From NCBI GenBank assembly GCA_002352225.1, contig DEIA01000021.1, positions 1 to 20,438 on the forward strand: DNA of 20,438 bases, given 5' to 3'. Of the stretch, positions 7,017-14,518 are shown in pieces. Every line of letters starts with the position of its first letter. Positions within the stretch are counted from its first letter, which is position 1. Both the position numbers and the translations under genes were made by a program. This DNA comes from Flammeovirgaceae bacterium UBA2786. Its GTDB lineage: Bacteria > Bacteroidota > Bacteroidia > Cytophagales > Cyclobacteriaceae. Under the pieces are notes generated by a model. It was not told where the DNA came from and ran no database searches. It saw only the letters and a program-made list of their open reading frames with translations.

Positions 7017-8279
7017 TCAATGGGACGTTTTTGAATTGAATTCAACTGCGCCTTCTGTTTTTTTCTGTAGCCTGTTAAACAAGAAAAGACAAACCGCCAG
7101 TACGGTAATGGGTACCAGCGAAAAATAAAATGCCGTTTCGCCACCATAGCTTTCAAAAATGTTTCCTGTAATGATGGAGCCTGTGGTTCCGCCAAGCGCA
7201 GAAAAAATTACAATCAATCCCGACATGGGCCCGTGTTGCCGTGCCGGAAGTGTGCTAAGAATGACCGAATTAATTGCCGGATAAATAGGCGCGATAAACA
7301 AACCAATCAGAGGAAATACAAAAGCGCCTAACGGAGCATTGCTCCAACCGGTTACTTCAATTCCGCTTCCTGATTTTGCTAAGGGAATAGCAACCAGAAC
7401 CAATATAACTGCAGCAAGCAAGCAGACGATCAATACGGCAAACCAATGGATTTTTCGCAATACAATTCCCGCTGCAAAGCGACCCAGTGCGGTTGAAGCA
7501 GCCAGGATACTGGCCATCTGTATGCTGAGTGTTACAGGAAGGTTTAACACTTTGCTGTTAAAGGTGGGCAGCCAACTCATAATACTTTGTTCAATCAACA
7601 CGTACGTAAATGCGCTGATGATGAAAACCAATACAAGCGGCTTGATAGCGAGTTTAATCATGTCAGTAAACTCCTGCATAAAAGGTTTCGCTTGCGCTGA
7701 TTGTATAGATGACTCATCCAGTTTTGTGAAGAATAACAAGAGAAATGCAATTGCCGATATGCCTGCCAAAAGGTAATATACTTTTAACCAAGAATCGGAC
7801 TGTGTTGCCGAGTCATCTACAAAGGCACTGAAAATAAAGTAGCCGGTAAGAATACCCACCATAAAAAACGACTCAATAAAATTCATAAAACTGGCATGTT
7901 CTTTTTTACCGGCAGTAACAATACCGATGGTGGCATACACGCTAACTTTAATCAGCGCAAACGAAACACCCGTTACTGCAAACAAAATTTTTGTCATGGC
8001 AAAACTCCCGAAGGAGGGCATTGCCAGGCAGGCTGTGGTAACAAGCCCCAACGCTATCAGCATAGCATTTTTATAGCCAATGCGGGTAATGTAACTGGCT
8101 ACCAGAAATGAAACCGCGGCAATACTTAAATCTTTGAAAGCCTCCAACACACTGGCTGAGGATTCACTTACACCATAATTGCTCTGAACCTGAAGAATAA
8201 CCGTACCTACACTGTTTAGCAGGATGGCAAAAACAAAATAGTTTAGAAAGAGCGAGAGTTTAATTTTCCAATGCGACAT
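7017..8279 (-). CDS. MFS transporter, probably sugar import
   Basis: This 420-residue, strongly hydrophobic protein has about 12 predicted membrane segments in two halves separated by a hydrophilic loop near residues 190-210 (KLDESSIQSAQAKPFMQEF), as in the major facilitator superfamily. Recognisable pieces are the loop after segment 2 (ASYITRIGYKNAML), the second-half equivalent (GRFAAGIVLRKIHW), and the C-terminal PMSGLIVIFSALGGTTGSIITGNIFESYGGETAFYF, similar to the fucose/glucose-galactose (FHS) branch. It acts in the inner membrane. The gene lies upstream of trehalase on the same strand, separated only by the toxin-antitoxin module, so import of trehalose or a related sugar is a reasonable inference but not shown. 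It follows the response regulator stop by 38 bases. Confidence 0.82.
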   Translation of the reverse strand: MSHWKIKLSLFLNYFVFAILLNSVGTVILQVQSNYGVSESSASVLEAFKDLSIAAVSFLVASYITRIGYKNAMLIALGLVTTACLAMPSFGSFAMTKILFAVTGVSFALIKVSVYATIGIVTAGKKEHASFMNFIESFFMVGILTGYFIFSAFVDDSATQSDSWLKVYYLLAGISAIAFLLLFFTKLDESSIQSAQAKPFMQEFTDMIKLAIKPLVLVFIISAFTYVLIEQSIMSWLPTFNSKVLNLPVTLSIQMASILAASTALGRFAAGIVLRKIHWFAVLIVCLLAAVILVLVAIPLAKSGSGIEVTGWSNAPLGAFVFPLIGLFIAPIYPAINSVILSTLPARQHGPMSGLIVIFSALGGTTGSIITGNIFESYGGETAFYFSLVPITVLAVCLFLFNRLQKKTEGAVEFNSKTSH

Positions 8280-8283
8280 GGGG

Positions 8284-8301
8284 TAGAGTTTGATAACTCT
8301 A
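8284..8301. repeat. Small hairpin between regulator and MFS genes
   Basis: TAGAGTT (8284-8290) and AACTCTA (8295-8301) form a perfect 7-bp stem with a TGAT loop in the 38-base gap. It lacks a T-run, so it is more likely a weak mRNA structure or operator than a terminator. Confidence 0.3.
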
Positions 8302-8317
8302 AACTAACACTTTCGGA

Positions 8318-9007
8318 TTAATTCCCTACAGCAAAATGATACCCCACGCCCTTTATGGTAATGATTTCGATGGAAGGATCTTCTTTCAGGTAATCGCGGA
8401 GCTTGGTGATATACACATCGAGGTTGCGCGAGTTGAAAAACGAATCATCGCCCCACACGCGCAGCAGCATGGTTTTGCGATCGATATTCTGGTTTTGATG
8501 CTCCGATAATATCTGTAACAGCATAGCCTCGCGGTGCGAAAGCTTTTTAACATGGCCCTTGTGCCTGAGTTCATACCGTTGGGGCACGAATTCATACTGC
8601 CCAATCAGTACACTCTCTTTAGGCGTGTTGCTCAGCTTTTGGGTAAGTTGCAACAAGTTGTTTACGCGCGCAATCAACTCTTCCATACTAAAGGGCTTGC
8701 GTAAATAATCATTGCCCCCCACTTCAAAGCCTTTTAGTAAATCTTCAGTCTGCGTTTTAGCCGTAACAAAAATAATGGGTATGCTGGCGTTGCTTTTCCG
8801 AATGTCCTGTGCAATGGAGTAACCATCTTTGTTGGGCAACATAATATCCAACACACAAATGTCGGGTCTGAACTCTTCAAACACAGACATTACCAACTTA
8901 CCATCCGCTACCATGCGCACATCAAAGTCGCGTACTTCAAGACTTTCTTTTACAATGCGTCCAAGAAAGGGTTCGTCTTCTACGTATAATATTTTTACTT
9001 TACTCAT
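8318..9007 (-). CDS. OmpR-family response regulator
   Basis: This 229-residue protein is a two-domain regulator. The receiver domain (residues about 4-118) has the acidic pocket E10/D11, phosphoacceptor D54 in VLDIMLPNKDG, T82 and K104 in the LRKPF motif. The winged-helix DNA-binding domain follows from about residue 133 to the end (ELRHKGHVKKLSHREAMLL, the RNLDVYITKLRDYL recognition helix, TIKGVGYHF wing). When phosphorylated it should bind direct repeats at promoters. It is transcribed after the histidine kinase, 55 bases downstream, with a REP-like palindrome between them. It resembles Bacteroidota RprY-like regulators. Its likely targets nearby are the TTAACC repeats at 10556-10592 and possibly 1445-1460, an inference from site architecture. 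Confidence 0.93.
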   Translation of the reverse strand: MSKVKILYVEDEPFLGRIVKESLEVRDFDVRMVADGKLVMSVFEEFRPDICVLDIMLPNKDGYSIAQDIRKSNASIPIIFVTAKTQTEDLLKGFEVGGNDYLRKPFSMEELIARVNNLLQLTQKLSNTPKESVLIGQYEFVPQRYELRHKGHVKKLSHREAMLLQILSEHQNQNIDRKTMLLRVWGDDSFFNSRNLDVYITKLRDYLKEDPSIEIITIKGVGYHFAVGN

Positions 9008-9026
9008 TAATTCTTTGACGACTTAT

Positions 9027-9060
9027 AGGCGTCTGACACTTTGAAAGTGTCTTAACGCCT
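9027..9060. repeat. REP-like imperfect palindrome between kinase and regulator genes
   Basis: An inner perfect inverted repeat, GACACTTT (9035-9042) with AAAGTGTC (9044-9051) around a single G, is nested within outer arms AGGCGT (9027-9032) and ACGCCT (9055-9060). It fills most of the 55-base gap between the two cotranscribed genes. The form resembles dispersed bacterial REP palindromes. It could stabilise or attenuate the mRNA, or be a protein target. No second copy was seen in this window. Confidence 0.6.
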
Positions 9061-9062
9061 GC

Positions 9063-10514
9063 TTAATTTTTTGGCAACCGGATAATAAACTCGCTTCCTT
9101 TGCCGGGCTCGCTCTCGACAGTAATTGTTCCGTTATGACTTTTAACTACGCTATCCACATAGCTTAAACCTAACCCATAACCCTTAATGTTATGCACATC
9201 GCCAGTAGGCACACGAAAGAATTTTTCAAATACTTTCTTTTTGTACTCCGGTGCTATGCCAATGCCATTGTCTTTTATGCGCAACTCTATTTCTTCCTTA
9301 TTTTCCGAAAGCGATATTGTAATCGCTGGATTTGCAGGACTGTATTTTAATGCATTATCTAACAAATTATACACTACGCTGGTAAGGTGAGCCGCACCAC
9401 CTAACAAATTAAAATCATTGCCCTTGCAGGAATAGCTAACAATTGCTTTCTGTTTTTCGAAAACAAGTTTCATGGAATTTAATACCTGACTAACAAGCAA
9501 ATTAACATCCACGGGTTCGGCATTATACGCTACACCCTTATCTTCAAAGATGGCTGTCTTTAAAATTTTATCGGTAAGAATGTTTAATCGGTTTAATTCA
9601 TTTTGGGCAATTTCCAGATACTCGGTAGTAAGCTCAGGATTATTTTGGCCCTTAAAATTTTTAATTGCTTCCAGCGCAACACTTACAGTAGTTACCGGAG
9701 TTTTTAATTCGTGCGTAATATTACTGATGAAGTCGTTCTTTAAATCCATTACGCGTTGTTGTGCCCGAAGGCTGCGGTACATCATTACAAAGGCTGCGGT
9801 GGTTATTATGGTAAGAAAAAGCGAGAATAAAATCTGGGGGGTAATTTGTTTAAGTAACAGAGGCCTGATGCCGGAAAGAATTACTGAATACCGGTGCGCA
9901 GGATCAAATCTTACCCAATCAGAATACAGTAAATTGGAATAGATTCTTTTTGTAAGCGAGTCTTCCCACTGGGCTTCGGCCATTCTGAAGCGGCCGGGCC
10001 TGAAATCCATCTGTGGAGGAGTATCTTTTGCGGTTTGCACGGTAAAGTGCACATCTACATTATTTTGTTCAAGTGTTCTGGAAAATTGATACTGAATGGA
10101 ATCAAGAGAAAGCGAATCGGGCGTCATACGAATTACGAAACTCCTTCCTTGTAAAAACTGTGTCATGTGCAGGCGGCCTGCAATAGGTCTTAGAAGAGTA
10201 CTAACCGTATCGGCTTTAATATTCTGAGCATTAATATAAATGCGTACCTGAGATGCTGAGTCGGGTAGTTTTTCTACCCGATCGGGTGTAATAGCCTGAT
10301 TTACAGAATCCGGATAGAGTGGTGAAATGCGTTGTGTGAAAAGCGAATCGCGCATCGCAAAAATAGTGCTTCTGAATAACCCGTTGGTCTCCCTGCGTAT
10401 ATCAAAATAGGCTTGCTCATACGAGTTGGTAAGCCACAATGCCTGCAAGGCCAGCAATAAAACAATGCTGCTTATAATAAGGAGTAGCGTTACCTGATTT
10501 TTGTTCTTCTTCAC
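9063..10514 (-). CDS. Membrane sensor histidine kinase
   Basis: This 483-residue kinase has a first membrane segment at residues about 8-29, a periplasmic sensor region at about 30-225 without a recognisable named domain, and a second membrane segment at about 226-246. The HisKA dimerisation domain follows with H268 in SNITHELKTPV, then an HATPase domain with the N box (YNLLDNALKYSP, N383 and N387), G1 (DNGIGI, 415-420) and G2 (GYGLGL, 445-450). It senses an envelope or external signal and phosphorylates the response regulator encoded next to it. There is no HAMP domain between TM2 and HisKA, as is common in RprX-like Bacteroidota kinases. The gene is divergent from the GLPGLI gene and shares a 126-base promoter region with it. 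Confidence 0.93.
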   Translation of the reverse strand: MKKNKNQVTLLLIISSIVLLLALQALWLTNSYEQAYFDIRRETNGLFRSTIFAMRDSLFTQRISPLYPDSVNQAITPDRVEKLPDSASQVRIYINAQNIKADTVSTLLRPIAGRLHMTQFLQGRSFVIRMTPDSLSLDSIQYQFSRTLEQNNVDVHFTVQTAKDTPPQMDFRPGRFRMAEAQWEDSLTKRIYSNLLYSDWVRFDPAHRYSVILSGIRPLLLKQITPQILFSLFLTIITTAAFVMMYRSLRAQQRVMDLKNDFISNITHELKTPVTTVSVALEAIKNFKGQNNPELTTEYLEIAQNELNRLNILTDKILKTAIFEDKGVAYNAEPVDVNLLVSQVLNSMKLVFEKQKAIVSYSCKGNDFNLLGGAAHLTSVVYNLLDNALKYSPANPAITISLSENKEEIELRIKDNGIGIAPEYKKKVFEKFFRVPTGDVHNIKGYGLGLSYVDSVVKSHNGTITVESEPGKGSEFIIRLPKN

Positions 10515-10518
10515 AGTA

Positions 10519-10526
10519 CAAAAGTA
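10519..10526 (-). promoter_or_regulatory. Putative -7 box for the kinase operon
   Basis: On the minus strand 10526-10519 reads TACTTTTG, an exact match to the Bacteroidota -7 consensus TAnnTTTG. It ends four bases before the kinase ATG at 10514, suggesting a leaderless transcript. No TTG was found at the usual -33 distance, so activation by a regulator bound upstream would fit. Confidence 0.35.
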
Positions 10527-10555
10527 CGGGAATAACCACCGCTACTGTCTGCTTT

Positions 10556-10592
10556 TTAACCTTAATTAACCTTGATTTTAGAATTATTAACC
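10556..10592 (+). promoter_or_regulatory. Candidate OmpR-family operator array in divergent promoter
   Basis: TTAACC occurs at 10556-10561, 10566-10571 and 10587-10592, with start spacings of 10 and 21 bases; the first two extend to TTAACCTT. A degenerate TTTTAG at 10576-10581 fills the missing register. Helically phased direct repeats are the normal target form of OmpR/PhoB-type regulators. The array lies between the start codons of the kinase-regulator operon and the GLPGLI-barrel operon, where it could serve both directions. The rest of the gap shows nothing further except the two -7-like boxes. Confidence 0.5.
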
Positions 10593-10613
10593 AATGGGCT
10601 GCATCCAAGCCCG

Positions 10614-10621
10614 TACATTTG
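10614..10621 (+). promoter_or_regulatory. Putative -7 box for the GLPGLI operon
   Basis: TACATTTG matches TAnnTTTG exactly, 19 bases before ATG 10641 and 37 before ATG 10659. There is no TTG near -33; instead the third TTAACC repeat (10587-10592) lies in that region, as expected for an activator-dependent promoter. Confidence 0.4.
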
Positions 10622-10658
10622 TATGTGTTTTATTCAATAAATGAAAATTTCTTCAATC

Positions 10659-11450
10659 ATGAAAAAAATAATCCTGCTCATCGGCATTCTGGTGTCGCTT
10701 ACAGCCCTGCATGTAGTAATGGCCCAAACCGGTGTTATTAATTACGAACAAAAAATAAACATGCACCGTAACATTCCGGCCGAACGCGAAGGGATGAAAG
10801 CCATGATACCGGAATTCCGTACCACAAAACAACAGTTATTCTTTAACCCCTCAGAGTCGCTTTATAAAACGGTAGTTGAAGATGAAGAAGAGCAATTTTC
10901 TACCGGTGGAGGCGGAGGTATGCGGATGTCTTTTAGAATGCCCAATACAGAAATTTATATGCAAGGGTCAGATAAGATAATTTCCAAACAGGAGTTTATG
11001 GGTAAAAATTATCTGATTGAAGATTCTGTTCAGATGTCGCCCTGGAAATTTGGCGATCAGGTTAAAACTATTGCAGGCTACGAATGTCGTATGGCCTACT
11101 ACACACGCACCGACACGGTGCGAAGTATGATGGTTGGAGGGCCAAACGCTAACCAGCAAGCCCGACAGCCTGAAGTGCGCACTACTGAAATAACTGCATG
11201 GTATACCGATAAAATCCGGCCTTTCCTCGGTCCCGAACGCTACAACACTTTGCCGGGAGCAATATTGGCAATTGATATGAATAATGGCGAACGCGTAATC
11301 GTAGCAAAATCGGTAGAACTAAGAGAACTTAAAAAGAATGAGTTGAAAGAACCATCTAACGGCACGAAAGTTACCCAGACCGAATTCCGTAAAGTAATGG
11401 AAGAGCAGATGAAACAAATGGGTGGGCGGGGTATGACCACCCGGAACTAA
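10659..11450 (+). CDS. GLPGLI family envelope protein
   Basis: This protein (263 residues from ATG 10659; an in-frame ATG at 10641 would add six) begins with a signal peptide MKKIILLIGILVSLTALHVVMAQ. After it comes the start typical of the family, GVINYEQKINMHRN, then a beta-rich body with the DQVKTIAGYECRMAYY segment and AWYTDKIRPFLGPERYNTLPGAILAID, where the name-giving GLPGLI motif appears as TLPGAI. The function of the family is unknown; members are periplasmic or surface proteins of Bacteroidota, commonly encoded beside a TonB-plug-type outer-membrane protein, as here. A glycine/methionine patch (TGGGGGMRMSFRMP, about residues 82-95) and a C-terminal QMGGRGMTTRN stand out. It is divergent from a two-component system that probably regulates it. 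Confidence 0.88.
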   Translation: MKKIILLIGILVSLTALHVVMAQTGVINYEQKINMHRNIPAEREGMKAMIPEFRTTKQQLFFNPSESLYKTVVEDEEEQFSTGGGGGMRMSFRMPNTEIYMQGSDKIISKQEFMGKNYLIEDSVQMSPWKFGDQVKTIAGYECRMAYYTRTDTVRSMMVGGPNANQQARQPEVRTTEITAWYTDKIRPFLGPERYNTLPGAILAIDMNNGERVIVAKSVELRELKKNELKEPSNGTKVTQTEFRKVMEEQMKQMGGRGMTTRN

Positions 11451-11487
11451 ACGCGATAGTCTTTAAATGTTATTTCAAAAGAATTTT

Positions 11488-14310
11488 ATGAAAAAGGTTT
11501 TAGGTATGATGTTAGTGCTGGCCGCTTTTGCTGCACAGGGTCAGAAATTCTCAATTAAGGGTGTGGTTACAGATGCAGAATCATCGCCTCTTCCTTCTAC
11601 CACTGTTATGTTGCTAAATCCTAAAGATTCTACGTTAGTAAATTTTGGTGTGAGTGATATTAAAGGTGCTTTTGAAATAAAGAATGTGAATAAGGGCGAA
11701 TACTTGCTGAAGATATCTTTTGTGGGCTTCGAAAGTTTTATGAAGCGGGTATCAACACCAGCTGATGCCACATCGCTGGATGTGGGTACAGTAAAATTGG
11801 CACCTCAAACACAGCAACTGGATGCGGTTGTAATTAAAGGCGAAAAAAATCCGGTTACGGTTAAAAAAGATACCATTGAGTTTAATGCAAGCTCATTTAA
11901 AACCAAAACCAATGCTAATGTAGAAGACTTGCTTAAGAATATGCCGGGCATGGAAGTGGAAACAGACGGAACGGTTCGTGCCCAGGGCGAACAAGTACAA
12001 CGGGTATTGGTTGATGGTCGCGAGTTTTTTGGCCGCGATCCTAAACTGGCTACCCGAAACCTACCTGCTGACGCGGTAGATAAAGTTCAGGTATTCGATC
12101 GTAAGTCCGATAATTCTCAGTTTACAGGAATAGATGACGGACAGCGTGAAAAAACAATTAACCTGGAGTTGAAAGAAGACAAACGCAATGCTGCTTTCGG
12201 AAACCTAATGGCTGGCGTGGGTACTAACGATAGGTTTAAGGCAACAGGTAGTGTAAATAAATTCTCCAAAGGCCAGCAACTTTCTTTCCTCGGAATGGGA
12301 AACAATATTAATGAGCAAGGATTCTCGATGGGCGACTTCATGAACTTTTCTGGAGGTGCGCAAAGTATGATGGGTGGCGGATCGGGTTCCTTTACGATTA
12401 CCACCGGAGGTAACAGTGGTGGAGGCGGTGGCCCGTCTTTAAATTTTGGAGGAAGACAAAGTGGTATTATGACCAACTATGCCGGAGGAATTAACTTTAA
12501 TAAAGACTTAAGCAAAAGTACCAAGCTTACATCCAGCTATTTCTACAACCGGTTAGACAGAAACCTCAGTTCAGAAACCAATCGGCTTAACTTTTACGAG
12601 AATACCAACCTGAATAACACCCTAACACAAAACAGCCGTTCAATTAGTAAAAGCGATAACCACAGAGGTACGCTTATGATTGATCACGAAATTGACTCTG
12701 CTAATACACTAAAAGTTACGGCCAATGCCTCGTATACAGAATCTGACCAGAACTCTTTAAGCGAAAGTAAAACAATAAGACAGAACGATAACTCGATAGC
12801 AAACGAAAGCCGGCAGCAAACTTTTAACGACCAAACCGCCATTACATTAAACGCAAGTGCCCTATGGCGCCACCGGTTCGAAAAGAAGGGAAGAAATTTA
12901 TCGACTAACCTTACGCTGGGCATTAGTTCCACCAACAATGAGGGTTGGCTCAACAACTCAATTAACGAAAGCACACCGGGCGAAATTTTACAGAAGCAAA
13001 CCAATACACAAGTTACCGATAATCAGGCACTGGGGGCTTCGGTTTCGTTTACCGAACCCCTGGGAGGAAGAAAGTATCTGGAAGCAAACTATAACTTTCA
13101 AACAAATAAAAATGATCTGGTGCGCGAAGTATATGATGTAGGTAGTGGTACGCCCGAATTCAATATTCCACTAAGCTACCAGTATAGCAGTAACTACATC
13201 TACAACCGGCCGGGTATAAATTTTAGAATGAACCGCGAAAAATACAGCATTACAACCGGGGCCAGCTACCAGATGACAACCCTGAAGGGCGATATTATTT
13301 CGCGCGATGCTAACCGCAGCGGTACCGTAGATAATACATTTAAAAACCTGTTACCAGCTGTTCATTTCAATTACGATTTCAGCAGCTTTAAGCATCTGCG
13401 GTTGGACTACGAAACATCTATGCAAGAACCAACCATTAAACAATTGCAACCCTTTGAGGATAACTCTGACATTTTGAATATTTATATAGGTAATCCTGAA
13501 CTGAAACCGGCTTATGTACATCGGGTAAACGCTAACTATACAGCTTTTAACCCTACCCGGTTTGTAAACTTCTTTTCGTTTGTGAATGCCTCTTATATGA
13601 AAAATGCCATTGTAAATTCACAATTTACAGATCCCGTTACGTTTGCCAGAACAACAAGACCGGTAAACGTAAGTAGTTCCAAAAGTTTATCGGCAAACTT
13701 AAATGGTGGGTTTCGTATCAGTAAACTTTACAGTCGGTTTAACGTAGGCCCAACGGCAAGCTTTAACGAAAGCATTTCAGTGCTAAATGAACGGTATAAT
13801 ACTACCAACACGCAAACCCTTGGTGGTTCAGTGCGCTATAACTTCACGTATAAAGAATTTGTAATTTTTGATTTAAGTGCAAACCTCAGCCATCAACAAA
13901 CAAAATATGATTTCAATACACCCGATCAGGAATACTTTAACCAAACCTACCGCTCAGAGTTAAACCTCACCTTCCTGAAAAAGAATGCCTTTAATACAAG
14001 CTTCGATTACCTGATTTATACCAGTACCACTACAGATTTTAAACAAACCATTCCGTTCTGGAATATGTCGTTGTCGCGATTTATCCTGAAGAATAATGCG
14101 GGCGAGATTAAGGTAGGGGTAAACAATATTCTTGATCAAAGCAACAGCGTAACCCAAAGCTCAGGCGAAAACTATCTGCAACAACAAACTATGAACAACC
14201 TGGGGCGCTATTATATGGTAAGCTTTACCTATGCACTTAACAAACACCTTAACCCAATGGGAGGAGGCAGACGGGGCGGCCCGGGCATGCGAATGATTAT
14301 TAATCAATAA
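11488..14310 (+). CDS. Large outer-membrane beta-barrel protein (carboxypeptidase-regulatory-like and plug domains)
   Basis: ATG 11488 gives a compact signal peptide (MKKVLGMMLVLAAFAAQGQ); an upstream in-frame ATG at 11467 would add seven residues. Of 940 residues, about 20-110 form a carboxypeptidase-regulatory-like domain (SIKGVVTDAESSPLPSTTVML...GEYLLKISFVGFE). About 115-225 form a TonB-type plug (NANVEDLLKNMPGMEVETDGTVR, VLVDGREFFGRDPKLATRNLPADAVDKVQV). The rest is a beta-barrel ending in an aromatic-rich strand and a Gly/Arg tail (MGGGRRGGPGMRMIINQ). This resembles the OMP_b-brl_3 type found with GLPGLI proteins. A Gly/Ser-rich insert lies at about residues 285-325. No SusD-like partner is present, so a glycan-uptake role is not supported. 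It is 37 bases after the GLPGLI stop, surely one operon, and is closed by a terminator. Confidence 0.9.
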   Translation: MKKVLGMMLVLAAFAAQGQKFSIKGVVTDAESSPLPSTTVMLLNPKDSTLVNFGVSDIKGAFEIKNVNKGEYLLKISFVGFESFMKRVSTPADATSLDVGTVKLAPQTQQLDAVVIKGEKNPVTVKKDTIEFNASSFKTKTNANVEDLLKNMPGMEVETDGTVRAQGEQVQRVLVDGREFFGRDPKLATRNLPADAVDKVQVFDRKSDNSQFTGIDDGQREKTINLELKEDKRNAAFGNLMAGVGTNDRFKATGSVNKFSKGQQLSFLGMGNNINEQGFSMGDFMNFSGGAQSMMGGGSGSFTITTGGNSGGGGGPSLNFGGRQSGIMTNYAGGINFNKDLSKSTKLTSSYFYNRLDRNLSSETNRLNFYENTNLNNTLTQNSRSISKSDNHRGTLMIDHEIDSANTLKVTANASYTESDQNSLSESKTIRQNDNSIANESRQQTFNDQTAITLNASALWRHRFEKKGRNLSTNLTLGISSTNNEGWLNNSINESTPGEILQKQTNTQVTDNQALGASVSFTEPLGGRKYLEANYNFQTNKNDLVREVYDVGSGTPEFNIPLSYQYSSNYIYNRPGINFRMNREKYSITTGASYQMTTLKGDIISRDANRSGTVDNTFKNLLPAVHFNYDFSSFKHLRLDYETSMQEPTIKQLQPFEDNSDILNIYIGNPELKPAYVHRVNANYTAFNPTRFVNFFSFVNASYMKNAIVNSQFTDPVTFARTTRPVNVSSSKSLSANLNGGFRISKLYSRFNVGPTASFNESISVLNERYNTTNTQTLGGSVRYNFTYKEFVIFDLSANLSHQQTKYDFNTPDQEYFNQTYRSELNLTFLKKNAFNTSFDYLIYTSTTTDFKQTIPFWNMSLSRFILKNNAGEIKVGVNNILDQSNSVTQSSGENYLQQQTMNNLGRYYMVSFTYALNKHLNPMGGGRRGGPGMRMIINQ

Positions 14311-14339
14311 AACAGTACGAGTTAATCAGTATCTACATA

Positions 14340-14374
14340 GGCCTATAGGATTTTTAAAATTTTATAGGCCTTTT
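14340..14374 (+). terminator. Rho-independent terminator of the GLPGLI/barrel operon
   Basis: GGCCTATA (14340-14347) pairs with TATAGGCC (14363-14370) as a perfect 8-bp stem, extendable by A/T pairs in the loop, and is followed by TTTT. It lies 30 bases after the barrel gene stop. Confidence 0.75.
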
Positions 14375-14471
14375 GGGTTATCAGAAAATCGATTTTAAAA
14401 AATAAAATTTAGTAGGGCTTCAACCTGTAGTAAAACTTGAAACCAGAATCTGCCATTTTGCAAAATAGTAA

Positions 14472-14484
14472 GCTCCGCAGGAGC
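14472..14484. repeat. Small hairpin, GCTCC-GCA-GGAGC
   Basis: A perfect 5-bp stem with a GCA loop. Short CTCCG/GGAG hairpins of this kind, followed by an A/T-rich GAAATA stretch, are typical of intergenic repeats in many Bacteroidota genomes, from memory and not checked here. Confidence 0.5.
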
Positions 14485-14496
14485 GAAATATAATAA

Positions 14497-14518
14497 CCGC
14501 CCCGATGCATCGGGGCGG
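14497..14518. repeat. Perfect 22-bp GC-rich palindrome
   Basis: CCGCCCCGATG at 14497-14507 is followed directly by its reverse complement CATCGGGGCGG at 14508-14518, with no loop. It is much richer in GC than the surrounding A/T-rich gap. It is not followed by a T-run in either direction, so it is not a standard terminator; it is more likely a dispersed palindromic repeat or cruciform site. Confidence 0.7.

Noticed and set aside
6974..7195. Long 152-residue version of the antitoxin
   Set aside because: Most of the extra sequence is the MFS gene read in another frame; antitoxin similarity starts at ATG 6973.
7339..7776. Plus-strand frame of 145 codons in the MFS gene
   Set aside because: It is antisense to a clear 12-segment transporter and shows no domain.
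12117..12476. Minus-strand frame of 119 codons inside the barrel gene
   Set aside because: It is a proline-rich antisense shadow of the glycine-rich plus-strand sequence.
4973..14310. Polysaccharide utilisation locus
   Set aside because: The barrel protein has no SusD partner and is associated with a GLPGLI protein; trehalase and MFS alone do not define such a locus.
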